NCBI GenBank assembly: GCA_003640385.1
Contig: RCAB01000135.1
Location: 1-64,000 of the forward strand
Source of the DNA: Setaria digitata
Taxonomy: Eukaryota > Nematoda > Chromadorea > Rhabditida > Setariidae
DNA length: 64,000 bases
Direction: 5' to 3'
Positions within the stretch are counted from its first letter, which is position 1. Each line of letters starts with the position of its first letter. Below are positions 12,513-26,600 of the stretch, in pieces. The notes under the pieces were generated by a model, which ran no database searches, was not told where the DNA came from, and saw only the letters and a list, made by a program, of their open reading frames with translations. The translations under genes and the position numbers were made by a program.

Positions 12513-15500
12513 TGCGAATATGCCGTTATGCTGAAGAGAGAGAAGCAGCAGAAAAAGGAGCACAACAAGGACAACGATAACCGATCGAGCGACCGACTGA
12601 GTGACTGAGCGAATGACTAACAGATGGATCGAAGGGGAGTGGGACTGATGATAATGTGATAAGTTTAGGGAGGAGTACTTGTGCCGATCAGTGTGGTGAT
12701 AAGAGTTTTGGATGGATTGAGTTATTGTTTGTCCTATCCAGATGATCAGACATTTTCCTTTTGGTGTTATCATATTGTTTTTCATTCCTTCATGAATATT
12801 TAAAACTTTACAGGCGATCGATTATATTCTAAATCTGTAGATTGCTGCTGCATTGGGGACTTCTTTTACCAACTTATCAACTTATCAGTGGGTTATATAG
12901 GTTATGTTTGCATTGGTAGTGCTCTACGATGGAATTGTTCTGGAATTCATCTCATTCTCCAGTCTCGAATTGCAGAATGCTTGTTTTTGTACTGAAAGTT
13001 AATTGATAGATTTTGGCGGATTAATTCCCAAAGAATGACATATTTTGTTGAAATGGTTTTAGATTATGACTTTTTTAGACTTATTTCTAGGATTTGATTC
13101 TGGAATGAAATGAGTAAGTTGCGAACTCTTTCTTGTAAGATAATTAAAAGTAGGGATCATTCAGGATAGCTGTAAATTCCACAAATGAATCAATATGAGA
13201 AGAGATAGATTGTGATGGTACACGGATTAACTTAAAAGCAAGATGATCCAACCAGTACAATTCATTTTTGAGTTAAAACACTCAATCATCGAATAGAATA
13301 TTGAAAAGTAATACCATAGTTTTAAAACTGAGCTAGGAGTAATGATTGGACTCGTTTTTTTTTTTAAATGATCTAAGCCATGTTGATTGCTGAATTCGAA
13401 AGCATTAATTCTAGTAGTCAAATGAAATTCTTTCGTAGCTGTTTGGTATCATTATCACTTTGGTTGAATCGGAGAACATTTATCGAAAGAACAGACTCGA
13501 AAGCTGGTACAGTTCCTGTGTTGATTAGGAAGGAATAGGAGGAATTTTCAGTGAACGTTTTGTAGTTTAAAACTTTTCATCCTTAAGTGGGATCATGTGT
13601 CGAGATAGGTTTAAAATGTTGAAGAGATAGGCCCGAAATGAACAGACTTCCGGGAATCAGTCCGACGAAATTTGATATTCTATGGTTGTGACATGGTTTT
13701 CATAAAAAGAATTGTAAAAATTTTATCTGTTTGTGAGAAAAATAAGTGATATGATAGTAAGCGGATTAGAGATTTATACGAAGATATTTTGTTTTCGTTG
13801 CTATAATGCTAGTTTCATTTGCGATTTTCAAATTTCCACTTGAATTAAGTGGTTTTGTGTCACATACGCACTACTTTTCTCGTATGATTTTGTGAAGTTC
13901 GTTTTTCTTGTCCAGTTCGTTTGATTATGTATAGTTTTTGAGTTATGAACTTAATTCTCTGTGACTAGGTGATTATGACGGAGGAACCAGAAAATCAAGC
14001 CGCAAAAAACTGCTTGTCCTGAGCTCTTCAGTCATGTTACGTCGTGACTTCCGCACGTCTATTTCACTGATCCCACCAAATTAAATTCAGTCAGCGGTAG
14101 GATGTTCAGGTCTCACAATAGATTAAAAATTCTCCATTTACTCGTGATATAAATTTTTATTTATGTCAGAATTTGTTGTTGTTTTTCTTCTTAAAAGGAA
14201 GGAGAGTGGAATTCACATTTACATGAAGTTGATTCATCAGGTAGTGATTAGTTGAAATGATAACTTGCCATAGTGGCATGAATGATAAGAAATAACTGGC
14301 TCCGTCTAGCAGGTGATAATTTTATCCATAAATATAGTTTTTAGAAATGCCGAGAGGAATTAATCGAGTATCAAAACCGGTTTCCTCATATGCTATTTCA
14401 TGGTTTTCTTAACAAATTAGGTACAGGTACAGTTTCAGTTGAAAACAATTTGATGGGTGGGATATATGTGATGTGTGAGAGCTGTCTGAAGTGTGTCAGT
14501 GATGCCTGATTGGTATACTTTACATAAACAGTTACATTTTGCTTGACATGAGCTTATTTTCACAGGAAATGATTAATTTTAGAGACATTATAGAGCTTGA
14601 AAGAATTCCTTATTTGGGAGTGTTCAACTGTAAGGCAATCAATTTGCCACCTAAACATTTGTTGTATTTTTCTCGAAATTCCATTCTTTCCGTAAAATAT
14701 TTTTGGGATAGTTAAAGAATTATTTATGTAATAATTAGTAGAATTTTAATTTGTAGGAATAAAACAGTGTATTGCTGTACTTAGTTCAGTCAATTTAACT
14801 TTTTTTTCTTTTTTTTTTCTCATTGATTTATGAATGCTGTCTTCTTTGTATAGTTTTTGCTTGATTTGTGAGAGTTTTCATCCCGAAATCACGTGTTCGT
14901 TGCATTATGCAATTCCGTTACTTTTAAATTTCAGCTTCATTACATTGATATGGCTGTCATTCCTGAAATGATGATGCAGCTTTCCAATCATTATCATTAT
15001 TGGTGATTAATTTAAATATTACATTATTACGATTATTACGACTGAAGTTATTTATTGGTAATTCTTGCTTCTGTCCTTACAAAAGATAAAAAATAGCGAT
15101 GAATTACTTAAACTACTGTATCATATTTGATGCTAGTAATAATCGATTCGGATTCTTTGATGCTATCGATCTGTCTTCCCAGAGTTTTCCATTTCGGTGG
15201 AAATTTTCGGAACTTGTGGCATTATGCTTTATCGATATATGGATGTTTACGAATTATTCCTAAGAATTTAATCTTGGGTAAGTTGCTTTTTCTATTTAAT
15301 TTTGAATTGAATTACTTTTCTTTTTTAATTGTTGGGCCATCATCAGGGATATAAGTTCTCAAATTCAAGCTTCGAGTTCTCTTTTAACCAGTTGTGTAAG
15401 ATACATCATCTTCTTGGCCAGAAGTGAAGTGAAATTTTTTTCTCTTGTGGAGATTATTCGCTTGTTTCTACTTAATCATTATTTCTTTTCGGTCCTCAAC

Positions 15501-16301
15501 TTCTGAAATTTCATACATGCTATCGAGAATATATAAAAATTCACCGTAAGATATAGAAATTTACAAACCAGAGTCAACTGATAAGAAGGTTGTCACTGTT
15601 TAGGGAAGTTTTTAGTTTGATAGATAGCACCTTGCACGCCGTTCTTTTAGGGATAAGTTATGGAAGTCTATTTTTATTTTCTTTTCTAATCGTACTGAGT
15701 CAGTAATTCTGGTCTGAGTGTAATTTAGACTTCATCTCTTACATTTATGTCTGAAAAAAAATTTTACGTACAAGGCCTAATGTATTTTGAGCCCTCCTCG
15801 AGGTTGGCTTCTTTAGGTTTTTTTATGCAACTTAAATAGGATAATCATTGTGTGTTTCATAACTGATGTATCGGGAATGAATGCATTATAAGACTAGATT
15901 TCTACGAATCACGCTTGAATTTATAGAATTTCTACAACTAAGTGAACAAAAATGTAATTGAGTAACTGAGATCTGAGATACTGATATGTGGTTGGAAGTG
16001 TTAATTTAGAACTTTTGGAGGAAAGAGTGCTTCTCAGTAATGAAGAAACTTTGCAAAGTACTATGAAATTGAATTATACGGTCCCCAGAAATAGGTTCCT
16101 TTGCACAACTTGCAAATAGAAACTCCTCCAATGTCTACAGCGTTTCCGTGTAAATGTGTCCTTTTAAGGAATTTAATGCTTCCATTTCTATGGTTCTTTC
16201 TTGTACGACAGAATTTGCTGATTCCGCTAAACTTATTAGTAATTTGAAAGAGAAAGCTTTCATTATACGGTCCCTCCCTCACTACCCACAACAGCAAACA
16301 A

Positions 16302-16432
16302 TGTCTGTCTGTGTGTGTCTGTCTGTGTGCACGTGGATGAGTCATAGCTGGTGAGCGTCGTCATCATATCATTTGTTGTGCAGTGAAGGCGGCGGTTAGG
16401 ATGGAGGTAGGTGTGTGTGTCTGTGTGTGTCG
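16302..16432. repeat. TG/TCTG-rich tracts
   Basis: Two clusters of TGTCTGTCTGTGTG type are present at about 16302-16330 and 16411-16431, separated by unique sequence. They mark the left side of the GC-richer block upstream of EPC. Confidence 0.75.
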
Positions 16433-16932
16433 GTAGTTGCCTGTGGATGGGGGAGCCAAGCGGAGGTTGTGTGTAGCCGTTATCATTGCTGGGGAGAAGC
16501 AGGACGGTCCCTCGTTGTGAGCTCGCATCAGATGGGATGGATGGAATCGCTTCAGCAGCCATTCCTTGCCCCCTCCTCCTTCACATTGTGTGTCGGGCAA
16601 CAGGGCAATGCACCAATCATTGTCAGTCATTCTATCTGTCATCATTCTCCTTCCCTCCGCTCTCTCTCACCCTCGCAACATTACTAATCGAGCGTGCACC
16701 GCCCACACACTCTCCATCAGTCGTCTGTCTCGCCGAATGTCGTTGTCCCTAGGTGATTGATTGCTTGCGGATGCTCCGCCTTCCGTCGGCTGTATGGACG
16801 GAAGGTGTGCTTCAGCAGCCTTACCACATGTATGTATGCTCGCATTCATTGGTTTGCATCTCTCCGAAACTGCTATCCTCACCGTTCTCTCTTCCATCCT
16901 TCCTCTTCAGGCATTGCATTGCCATCGATGAT

Positions 16933-16988
16933 ACACACACACACACACACACTCTGTGGTTACACTTCTGGCTCACACACACACACAG

Positions 16989-17024
<36 letters not shown>
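16933..17024. repeat. CA microsatellites
   Basis: A pure AC run at 16933-16952 is followed by a longer imperfect CA run at 16974-17024. Both lie in the probable promoter or 5' UTR region of EPC, about 0.6-0.7 kb before its start codon. Confidence 0.9.
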
Positions 17025-17027
<3 letters not shown>

Positions 17028-17648
17028 CTGCAGCACACTGCAGCGGGAGCCCGACGATTTCGTCAAATATTGAGCGTTTTGGTTATGGTCATTGTAGTAG
17101 TATTTCTACCGCTGAATTTATCCTAAGAGAGAAAAAAGAAGGAAGTAAAATAGAAAGTTTAGAGAAGCTGTACAACCCGTGTTGTCGCGGGGGATGCATC
17201 ATCCGTGGTAGGCGTTACTTGGGATAGACGGGGGGAAATATTTGATGTTTCATAAGGGCCTGATTGATATTACGCTTTCTGTTATCAGTTCACGCTGTTG
17301 TGTCGCTAAACATTGACGGGAGGTGCGGGAATGATTTCGATAGTTTGATTTCAGTTCGCTATAATAATAGGTTGAACGGTGCCGGAAGGTGTAGTAGTAG
17401 CAGCAGCTGCTGCTGTTGCTACCCACCCGATAAAACGGTTACAAACCGCTGAGGAAGTTTGCCTGAATTTATTGCATAACGAAGCAGCAGAAACTGTATT
17501 TAACGGCATTATTGGCCGCTATATTTTGCTACTACTGCTATTATTATTACTACTAGCAGTATCATTAGTAGCCCTTACTTGGATTAAACAGGCTAGAAGG
17601 AAAGCAAGAAGTGAAGAAGAAGCAGCAATAATATATAACATCGAAATA

Positions 17649-20600
17649 ATGGCAACGACAAGTAAGCTATCATTTCGGGCAAGAAATTTGGATGCGACGA
17701 AATCGATGCCCGTATATTGCGCTGATGAATTACCCGACCTGGCCGAATGTACACCAATCAATCGGGCAGTGGCACAGATGCCAACGGGTATGGAAAAAGA
17801 TGAAGAAAATGTAGGTGCCCTATTCCTCTCCCACATCAAACACTTCTTTCTTCCATGCTACTTTTACTGCTTCAAAGGATTGTCTAATTTTCCATCTTTT
17901 CATACTATTTTTCCAGCATACATTCATTTTGTTAGCTTAGCACAATCATTGTACACGAATAATTTCCCATCCCTCCCTTTCTCCCATCCTCCCCTCCCTA
18001 TTTTCCCCTCGATTAATGGCAATTTGTCGATGTTTTCTTTACAATATTTGCAAGTTTAAATACATTTCTCAAATAGTCACACTCTCTGCTCTTTGGTATT
18101 CTTTTATTCTCTGGCGTTAATGATTTTTGTTGGAGTTATTTTATTAACTTACATGGAATGGATAAAAGAAACTCGGGGAATTTTTTTTTTTTTTTATAAT
18201 GCAATCTTCATATTTATAGTATTAGTAGTAATCTCGCACTATTTGAATGCATTCTTTTTCCTTTGTATGGACTTATCACTAATTATTGCTTATATTGCAA
18301 GAAATTTGAAAACATTTTTATAACTTCTTGCACTCTTAATTTGGTTCATCTGAGTGATCCTTTAACACTTAGTGAGTGGATCGAACGGAACCATTTCTTA
18401 TGATGACAGATGACGTCAGTATTATTTATAGAAGATCACTTTTATAGTGTACAATGACGTTTGTTGGATTGAATGATCAGTAATCAACATAGTTTAATTT
18501 TGGGAATTCATTTTTGATTATCTGTGAAAGTTATCTACGAAAAACACAGCTAAACTGTTAAAAACGAATTAGATCATATTGTCTGAATTGAATTTACTAA
18601 AAATAAGTCTGGAAATCGCTGCAGTGATGTTTTTGAAGTACATCTGTCACTCCTAATTTAAATTGTAGATTTTGTGAGATTGTAAAATTGAAAGAGTATG
18701 GAGAACAGTCGCCGTATCCTTGCTATTCCGAAGAATTGTAGATTCCTTTCAAACTGTACAATGATTAAAATATCGCACATCTGCAACAAGATTATAAATC
18801 CCAGTTAACTGTTAAAGGCGTGGATAATGCAGCAATTTAGATCAAGTATTTTTAGTTCCTCTAGTATCATTTCGTCAGTCTCCAGTTGACCTTAATTATT
18901 CTTGCTCTGAGCTATCCTGAAATATGATTTTATTGTGTTGGTTCCGTTTTTTTTTTTTTTTTTTTTTCTGTCGCTGACATTTCACTGTGAGGAGCATATG
19001 GTGCACATTTCAACATTTTTTAAAGTTTGAAGAGCAGTTTGTTTTTTTCTTTTTTTTTCTTCGAACGAGTGATGTATTATATCTCTGTCACACTGGTTTA
19101 ACTCTAGGCGTCACCATTAATCTTAAATTTTTTTCACTGTAGAGAAGAAATCCCTAGACCTTCAAATGCTATGTAAAATGTTAGGTTGTTTTAACAGTCG
19201 AGTTATAACAAAATTGGAGCATTCCAAGGATTTTTCTGGTGCATGCTAATTCTGATAATCCAGACTGTGGAGGATTTCTTCATGATTCTAAGGTTGATTT
19301 TTAATGTGATATATTTCCGTACGACACCTGCTTACAGTGAATAAATTGTAGTACATATCTTTATTTCCTTATAATATGAGTCTTTTTCTGCTTGGTACAT
19401 GGAAATACTACTTGTACATAGCGTAGACGACTCATCTGTGTAATTTTATAGTTTTGTCCTACACAGTGTTTTTTTTTTTTTTTTAATATATTATTCATTC
19501 TGCACTTGCAATTCACTTGTTCATTACTTTATGGATTTGGAGTAGATTTATTCTTTTGGAATTCCCTAATATAGTCAGTTGATTGTTGTAGGGTTCTTCC
19601 AGTTTCAAGTGAAAAAATATCAGCAACACCCCTTCGGTTAATTCGTACGGTGAATATGAAGTGTAACAATATTGTTTTGGAAAGGAAGGGACCGTTATTA
19701 GCCAGTGGGTAAATTTTGCTGCAGTACGTCTGTTCCTGATTTCTATCCTTCCTGCTCTTTCTCTTTCCTGTCTGCTGGACCACCCAAATTGTCTTCGAAT
19801 CTTTTATGCATAAATGTACTGTGGTCTATGGTAAGATTTGATAGTAAATGCAGTTACGAGAGATTAGTAGAGAAGTAGGGGGATTGGGGAGGCAGAAGAG
19901 TGGTACTTTATGAGGTTGAAAGTAGGGAAATACAAATGAATATGAATAGAGATAAGCGGTCACCTGTGTCGATGATGATGATGATGATAATCAATAGGAT
20001 GTTGTAATAAGACAAGGTCGGGGTGCAGTAACTTAATATAATCAGCAACATATTATTACAAAAGACTTTTGAATATTCTGTAAAACAGTGCAATGGATCG
20101 TTGATATTTGAGGGAATATCGTTGTAGTAAATGCATTCAGAAGACATAGGGTTAGATTATATGACACTAACTGAAATAGCACGAGGTGGGTTTTCGGTAT
20201 ATGGACTGGTCAAGATTAATACAGTTGTATTTATGGTAAGATTTTCGATTAAAAGATCCTATTGAGAAGATAATTTTTCTTCAGGAAAACTAAACATAAA
20301 TGGACACTTTTGTTTTTATGTGTTCTCTTTTTTAACATTTTGTAACTTTCATTCTACATAGAAAGTACCATGATCGAAACACATAGTTTCATTTTCCTGT
20401 GTATGGGTCCTCATTAACAGCAATATCACAAAATAGGGCGCTGTATATAATGTTTGTTTGGATAGGATCGACTTTAGCCTCAAATCTTTCAACTTGATGC
20501 AGTGGATTTAACTTCATAGGGTGAGGAATATCTGATTTCTCCAGCACCGAAAATTTTTTTTTGACATGTATGTATATTCTGGAACTGTAAACATTAAGTT

Positions 20601-23600
20601 TATCTATTTACCTTGTTACATGTATGTTTCTGGTTTTTGTGCTTGTGATTAACACTGCAGCATCATATGCCATTTTTTCTTTTTTTTAATCCCTTAACAT
20701 TTGACACCTGTTTTAGATGACATTTTGCTGCGGACTACTTCACTACATTTCCAACTTACTTTTTAGCCACGTAGTGAGCTTTTTCAATGTTGATTGTAAT
20801 AATCGTAGCATTTCTTCGTACGTACATAAGATCTTGGAAGGGAACAGTGTTTTTTATTTCTCACTAAATGTCGTCATGGTCAAATTTTGGATTTTGGTTT
20901 CCAAAATGAATTAAGGTTCTTGTTCCTCGTTTGTTCAGGAGGCGTTGTGAAAGTATCAGTGTGTTTCGAAATCCGAGGAAGTTTTGTACTTTTTTGTTTT
21001 TGAAGTTTTGCTCATTCATCCTCTCCAGTTAGAGTCTGGATTTTGACATTGCAAATTCTAGGAGTCTCATTTGCAAGAGGCGATCCTTGCGCAGCAGGCC
21101 AGTACATCGGGTATTGCTGTAGAAAATCATGTCATACCAACGCCAAAAGTTTTCACTGTCGATCGTGGATATTATGATGCACTATATCCGGTACAACCAG
21201 CACCATCTATCAATCAGCTCATCAAAGTACAAGGTACGAATGCTTCGGCTCTTACCACTTCTCCCTCTCCTCCAATACTTTCTATTTCTCACTTCTCTTT
21301 TATTCACTTTCGAAATTGGCGAAATTAACAGTCGAAACTGATTCAAATTCTTGAGCCATGAGACATATCTTTTCTCTGCTCTAGTCATCTCATGTTTAGT
21401 GTTTGTGTATCCAAAGTACAGACAAGGAGCAAACAGGAAAGAATCTATTCCTTTTTTTCAAAAGTACATTTTAATTTCTGTCTGGCAAAAGCGTCGAGGC
21501 AGGATGGGTTTAAATCCTACTGTAGTGACGGAATTTATGATCAGCTGGTGAAAATTGAAAGCAAAACATTCTCGAAGAAAAAAGAAACTAAAAAATTTTA
21601 AGATCTGCGCCTCAGGGGAATTTCATAATGGAATGAGAAAAAAGTGATAAGATTGTGAAGTGGCGAGTTTCAAATAGATTTTCTCATTAATCTGTTTCAT
21701 TTCTCCGCAAAGTTTATGACTGGTTCTATTCTTTTGGCTTCTCACCTCCGCTTTCATGTCTTACTAAGTTTTCGAGGATTTTTAGAATTCCGTGCTAGAC
21801 AATTTTTAAATGCTTTCACACTGGCATAAATTATCTTTGAGGTATTGTTTGCACGATGCGGTGAGCACTTTTTGGCATTCGAATCATGATTTATTAAATT
21901 TGAGGGGCGCAATACTATTTGGGTTTCACCGATCCAATCTTTCTTGCGGTATTGTTTGTCACGATTCTTGTTTCACATCCCTACTGGATATGAGCTACTT
22001 CATTTCATCAAATGAAAGATGAACCGTGGTGTTGTGGAAAAATGGAAGGATAAGTCGTCGGAAGAGCTTCAGCACTAAAAGATAGAGGCAGTGCGACCGA
22101 CATGGTGGTTTTCTTGTAGTCCGGGGGAACGTTTATACATATTACATCTGGGAGTATGATTAAAGTACAAGTTATTGTCATTGTTTTTTATCCGATTTTT
22201 TGGGTACGCCGGCAAGGCGATGCTTTCTTAGACTTAATAATGTTTCATGAGCCTGAGTTTCGCGCCATATCTGTGTATCTGTTTAATTTTATTGGTAATT
22301 TTATGGACTTTGGTGATATCTTTTTTTTGAGGTTTTCGTTTAGGGCCTTTTTATGAGTCGTATCATTGTAAGAAAAAAAAAAAGAAAAGAAACAGTGGGT
22401 TTTTTTTCTATTATGATGATTCGGAAAAACTGAGGAAGTGAAATCAGGATTGTTTTATAGCTATATTAGCGATGCCTGGGTTAAAAATTCATAATAGAAA
22501 TGTTAATATGTTCGGATGTTCTCGGATCAGTTAGTTTTTTCGGATAGAGGAAGCGAATTGTTAAGTGCATTTAGATTCAGTGCCAAATATGAATAAAGGT
22601 TGTTTGGAAGGAGGGTATTAATAAAAAAATGTTTCGAAAGTGGAGAGGTCTTTCTGTATGTGTCAGTGGATAATGGTCATAATACCTCTTTTTTAGTATC
22701 ATTACTCATCACTAGGTGAGTAAATACAAAAGTAGATTTTGCAGTTTCCTCAGTTTTTTCTCGTATTTAAGAGATTACTTCTTCCACCTGCACGGGTTGT
22801 GTAAGTGGAGGAGTTGGATTTAAACGATTAATTGTGCAGTTTGAGCCATTCAAATCGCAGAGTTAGCTTGGGTTGTAACACTTACTCGTAGCAAAAAAAA
22901 AGTTGTTACATTAGGACTGTTTTCTGTTGAAGTCAGAATTCGATTTGCATGAATTAATGTGAAAACACTTTTCACAAACTTTTTTGTTTTAAATTTTCCG
23001 TTTGTCGAGGGTTTGCTTCCGCCGATGTATATTTGCGATGAGATTTCAGTGGAATATAAGCAGGTTGTTAGTGTTTGGTCCCATGTTTTGATTATTCAAA
23101 TTCGTAACTGATTCCTGATAGTCTGGGCCACGGATATTGGAGGGCGGAGGAAAAAAAAAACTTGGGATTAGCAGAAATGTGAACTGTTTTCAGTTATCAC
23201 GTAAAGAATTTTTCTTCTTTTTAAATCAGCAGTAATTTTTGTACACTAATGCTTCAATCGAGGAAAATGATGTTTTGCATTTGGTTCATATAGGCTAACA
23301 GTATTGTTTACAGCTTCATTATCGCTTGGAAATGAAGAGCCTGAATATGATATCGACAGTGAGGACGAGGCATGGCTGGCTGAGCGAGGGGGACTTATTG
23401 CAGAGAGTGATTTCGAAAAAATGATGGAATTATTAGAAGGCGCCAGCAGCGGTTTACAAATATGTCAACCTAATGAGGCGCGGTCATTGCTCAAGGATTT
23501 TGAAACAGATCTCGTTGATGATGTTTATGATTACTGGTTGCAAAAACGCAAGGTTAATTTGGTTTTCTTTATTAAGTGAGCAGAATTATAACCCGGATGC

Positions 23601-26600
23601 AGTTTTGCTGTTTTTCTAGTATCGGTACGTATGATTTCTGTTAGCTTTAGCGTGACACCAGTGAAGTGAAGTATAACAGTAATGAAAAGTTGTGATATGG
23701 CTTATAATAGCTTTTCCCTGGGTTCGCTTTCTGGTCAGTAGTGTGAGATATTTTCCAGGATGCAGCTGCATCCCAGAAGATCGCCTCATTGATACCACGG
23801 GTAAAAACGGATGCACGCCGTGATGCTTCGGGTTCGGATATTGCATATGTTGCGTTTCGGCGACGTTTAGAACGAATGCAGACCAGGAAAAATCGAAAGA
23901 ACGATGAAGATTCGTACGAAAAGATATTGAAGCTTGGCCATGATCTCAGCAGGGTTGTTATTCTCTTCGATATGCTTAGAAGAAGGTAAGTAAACTTAGA
24001 TTTCTGTGTACTTTTGGTTTTCAGATTTTAATTGTGATAGTTTAATGGCTTTATCAGTTTCAGGGAACACACCAAACAAACCATAATAGGATTAGATGAT
24101 AAAATATGCAAATGTCGATGGAGTGTTTGTGACTTTAGTTGTATTCTTTACAATCATATACTGTCCAAAGTGAAGTTGGAGCGAAATGCAACGATGAGCC
24201 CGACCGATGAATCGCAGGTTAGCTCTGAGTGTTGATTGTCATTAAGATTCTGCAGTTAGCATTCAATAGGCAGTTGTTTATTCATTTACCTAGTGAAATA
24301 TTCCAAGCTAGAAAGTTTATGTTATAGGATGCCTGTGCCAACGACATATTCCATATAAAGCGCGTTGACTTACTGTTTGTTGATTTCATTAATTAGTATT
24401 TTGGGAAAAGTTTAGTTCCATTTTCTACTTTGCATTCCTAATGTGATTTTGTCACTGTTTAGGATGAGCTGTCGAGTAGTATGTCACCAACGAAAGTCAA
24501 AGGACAGAAGCGGAAGCGGCATTCTAGAAATTCGGTTTCTGAAAATGATAGAGATCTAGTCAGTCGAGCGTGGTTGAGGAGAAACGCGGAGGTATGATTT
24601 GCTTTTGTAATGTGATGCCACAAAATAGAACTTTCCCGCATCCCGCAAACGTATTGTTTTATAATTGTATTGTAATCATAGTATTTGTTTGAAGTAGCTG
24701 AAGAGGTGGTATGTAGTTAGAGTAACTATTAGAGTTGTACTAAAGGGAAGTACAGACCGTTGTATTTACATCTTATATTGTGGATGATTGCAATGGTTGC
24801 TTTAATTGGAAACTAATTAAATTTAGATGTGGAATAAACCAGCAATTGCTGCCAATGTATTGAATGCTGGAGCGTCTCCATGCACAGTTTCGGCAGCTGA
24901 TGCAGAACGCAGTGCGGAAGCAGCATTGGATGGGCGATATACATTTAAGCGACGACGTGGGTGTATATATCGGTCTAGTTTGTTTTCGAATCCACCGGAA
25001 GGTACGTTTTATAAAGAGCTTGGCATTCCTTACCAGTATATATATATATATATATTTTGATTTAGCATTTGGTAATTTTTGTTTTAAGTTTAGATCTAGA
25101 GTATTAATAAGTCTTTTTCAAAAGAAAAATTTATTTTAGTTCCAAGGATCAGTCCTGCAGAACGTTTTTATCGGACCTTTATGCCATCTGAAAGTGGTGT
25201 ACGCTGTATTGGTTATGCAAGACGAAGGATGGGCCGAGGCGGAAGGTTTGTACTTTTCTTAGTGATTAGAGAAATAATAAATCTTCATTTGTCGATTTTT
25301 ATCTTGTCATTTTGATATTCTGCTTTCTAAGAATCTCGAGTTAAGTCAGCGTACACAAATAAATTGTGGAGAATTTTTTAGGATCATCTTCGACCGCGTC
25401 TTGCTTTCTACACCGTCAACGTCACAGTGTGCTCCAGACCCACCTTTTTGTTCGGTTATCGATACCACAAAGTATTTTGTTCAGAATCAGGATATTATCG
25501 TTTTTGGAGTATTGTCGCTGATATATTTAGACTTTGAAATGTATTTAAATATAGTGTGGTTATAACAATGCTTTTAACTTCTAAGTGGACTGCATCATGA
25601 AGTTTATTATTATTATTTAGGAGTTACCAGTGTAAATTGGTGGCTGCAGATAGTAAAGATGATGGTGATTCGTCATCGGATTCTGATGTGGATCGTAGGG
25701 ATTGGAATGAAGAAGATGAGCGAGAGTATAGGAGACAAGAAGAGCTGTATGCGAAGCGAATTTTTGACATGTCCTATGCCGGTTCCATGCAGAGGCTTCA
25801 AAGTGGCGTAAGTAGATGGAACTTAGAAATTGGGGATTCTAATATTTATGAAAGATGTTTTGAAAAAATATTTTAACTTTCTGACACATTATTCGGGAGG
25901 TCAATTTGCAGGTGGGTGAAAATGGAAGCTCCTCGAGGGGTACCGGTGAACAGGTGGTGGTGCTTGGTGAAGACAGTAACGGGTCATCTTCGGGTAATGG
26001 ACAAAATATCATGTCAATCAATGGTGTTCGTGAGACGGATCGCTTGAGAGTTGTAAAGTAAGTGTTCGGCTTAGTTTTCCTCCCTTTTGTTAATGAGTTT
26101 TCACGCTTTTCTTCCAGCTGGAAAGAAAACTAACTTTCTCATTATTTAAAGTTTGCAACAAAATGGACCACCATTGAATATCCATGCAAGGTCGGTCAGT
26201 GATTGCGGCCTGCAACCCGTTTTGCTGACCGCATCTGTTGCCGGGAAAGTGGAAAAAGTGGCACCGTTACCGAATGCATCGTCTGTAAATTATCAGGTAA
26301 GTGAACTTTCACACTTTCTCTTATCCTTAACGATGGGTTCCTAATCAATTTAGGTGATTTATTAGTCACAGACTATCGCATCTGTTTGCTTGTAAGCTTA
26401 ACTGTACATGGGTTAGAAGCCTCTCTTCCAGATGATGTAGGCATAATTTTTCAAGCTTTCGGTCTGAGTCTTATGGGCAGCTTAGGTGCTGAAGGTCTGC
26501 TCATTCTGCAATTTTTTATGATTATTGGATCCCAGATTTTTATGGTGGCATCCTTAATCGACGTATTTGTATCAGAAGTGTTGCAGCAAAAGCGGGTACA

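Larger units (their letters stand above)
11260..17648. other. Divergent upstream region between AAMP and EPC
   Basis: These 6.4 kb separate two genes transcribed away from each other. Nothing with protein homology was found. The left part (11.3-16.0 kb) is ordinary AT-rich DNA with T runs. From about 16.26 to 17.5 kb the composition becomes noticeably richer in G and C, with TG and CA tracts and trinucleotide runs of GTA/GCA/GCT type (17390-17425). That part probably holds the EPC promoter and 5' UTR. Open frames of up to 156 codons there are translations of CA/TG repeats. Confidence 0.5.

Noticed and set aside
12225..12608. 127-codon open frame on the plus strand
   Set aside because: No recognisable domain, contains a translated TG run, and the opposite strand is also open; no splice partners.
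16757..17227. Open frame of 156 codons on the plus strand
   Set aside because: Much of it is translated CA repeat (His-Thr runs) and it has no homology or codon signal; overlapping frames on both strands are equally open.
26386..26586. 5' part of the long plus-strand frame (LVSLTVHGLEASLP...)
   Set aside because: Probably intron read-through ahead of the EPC exon near 26587; the sequence lacks EPC-like composition and several possible acceptors lie inside it.
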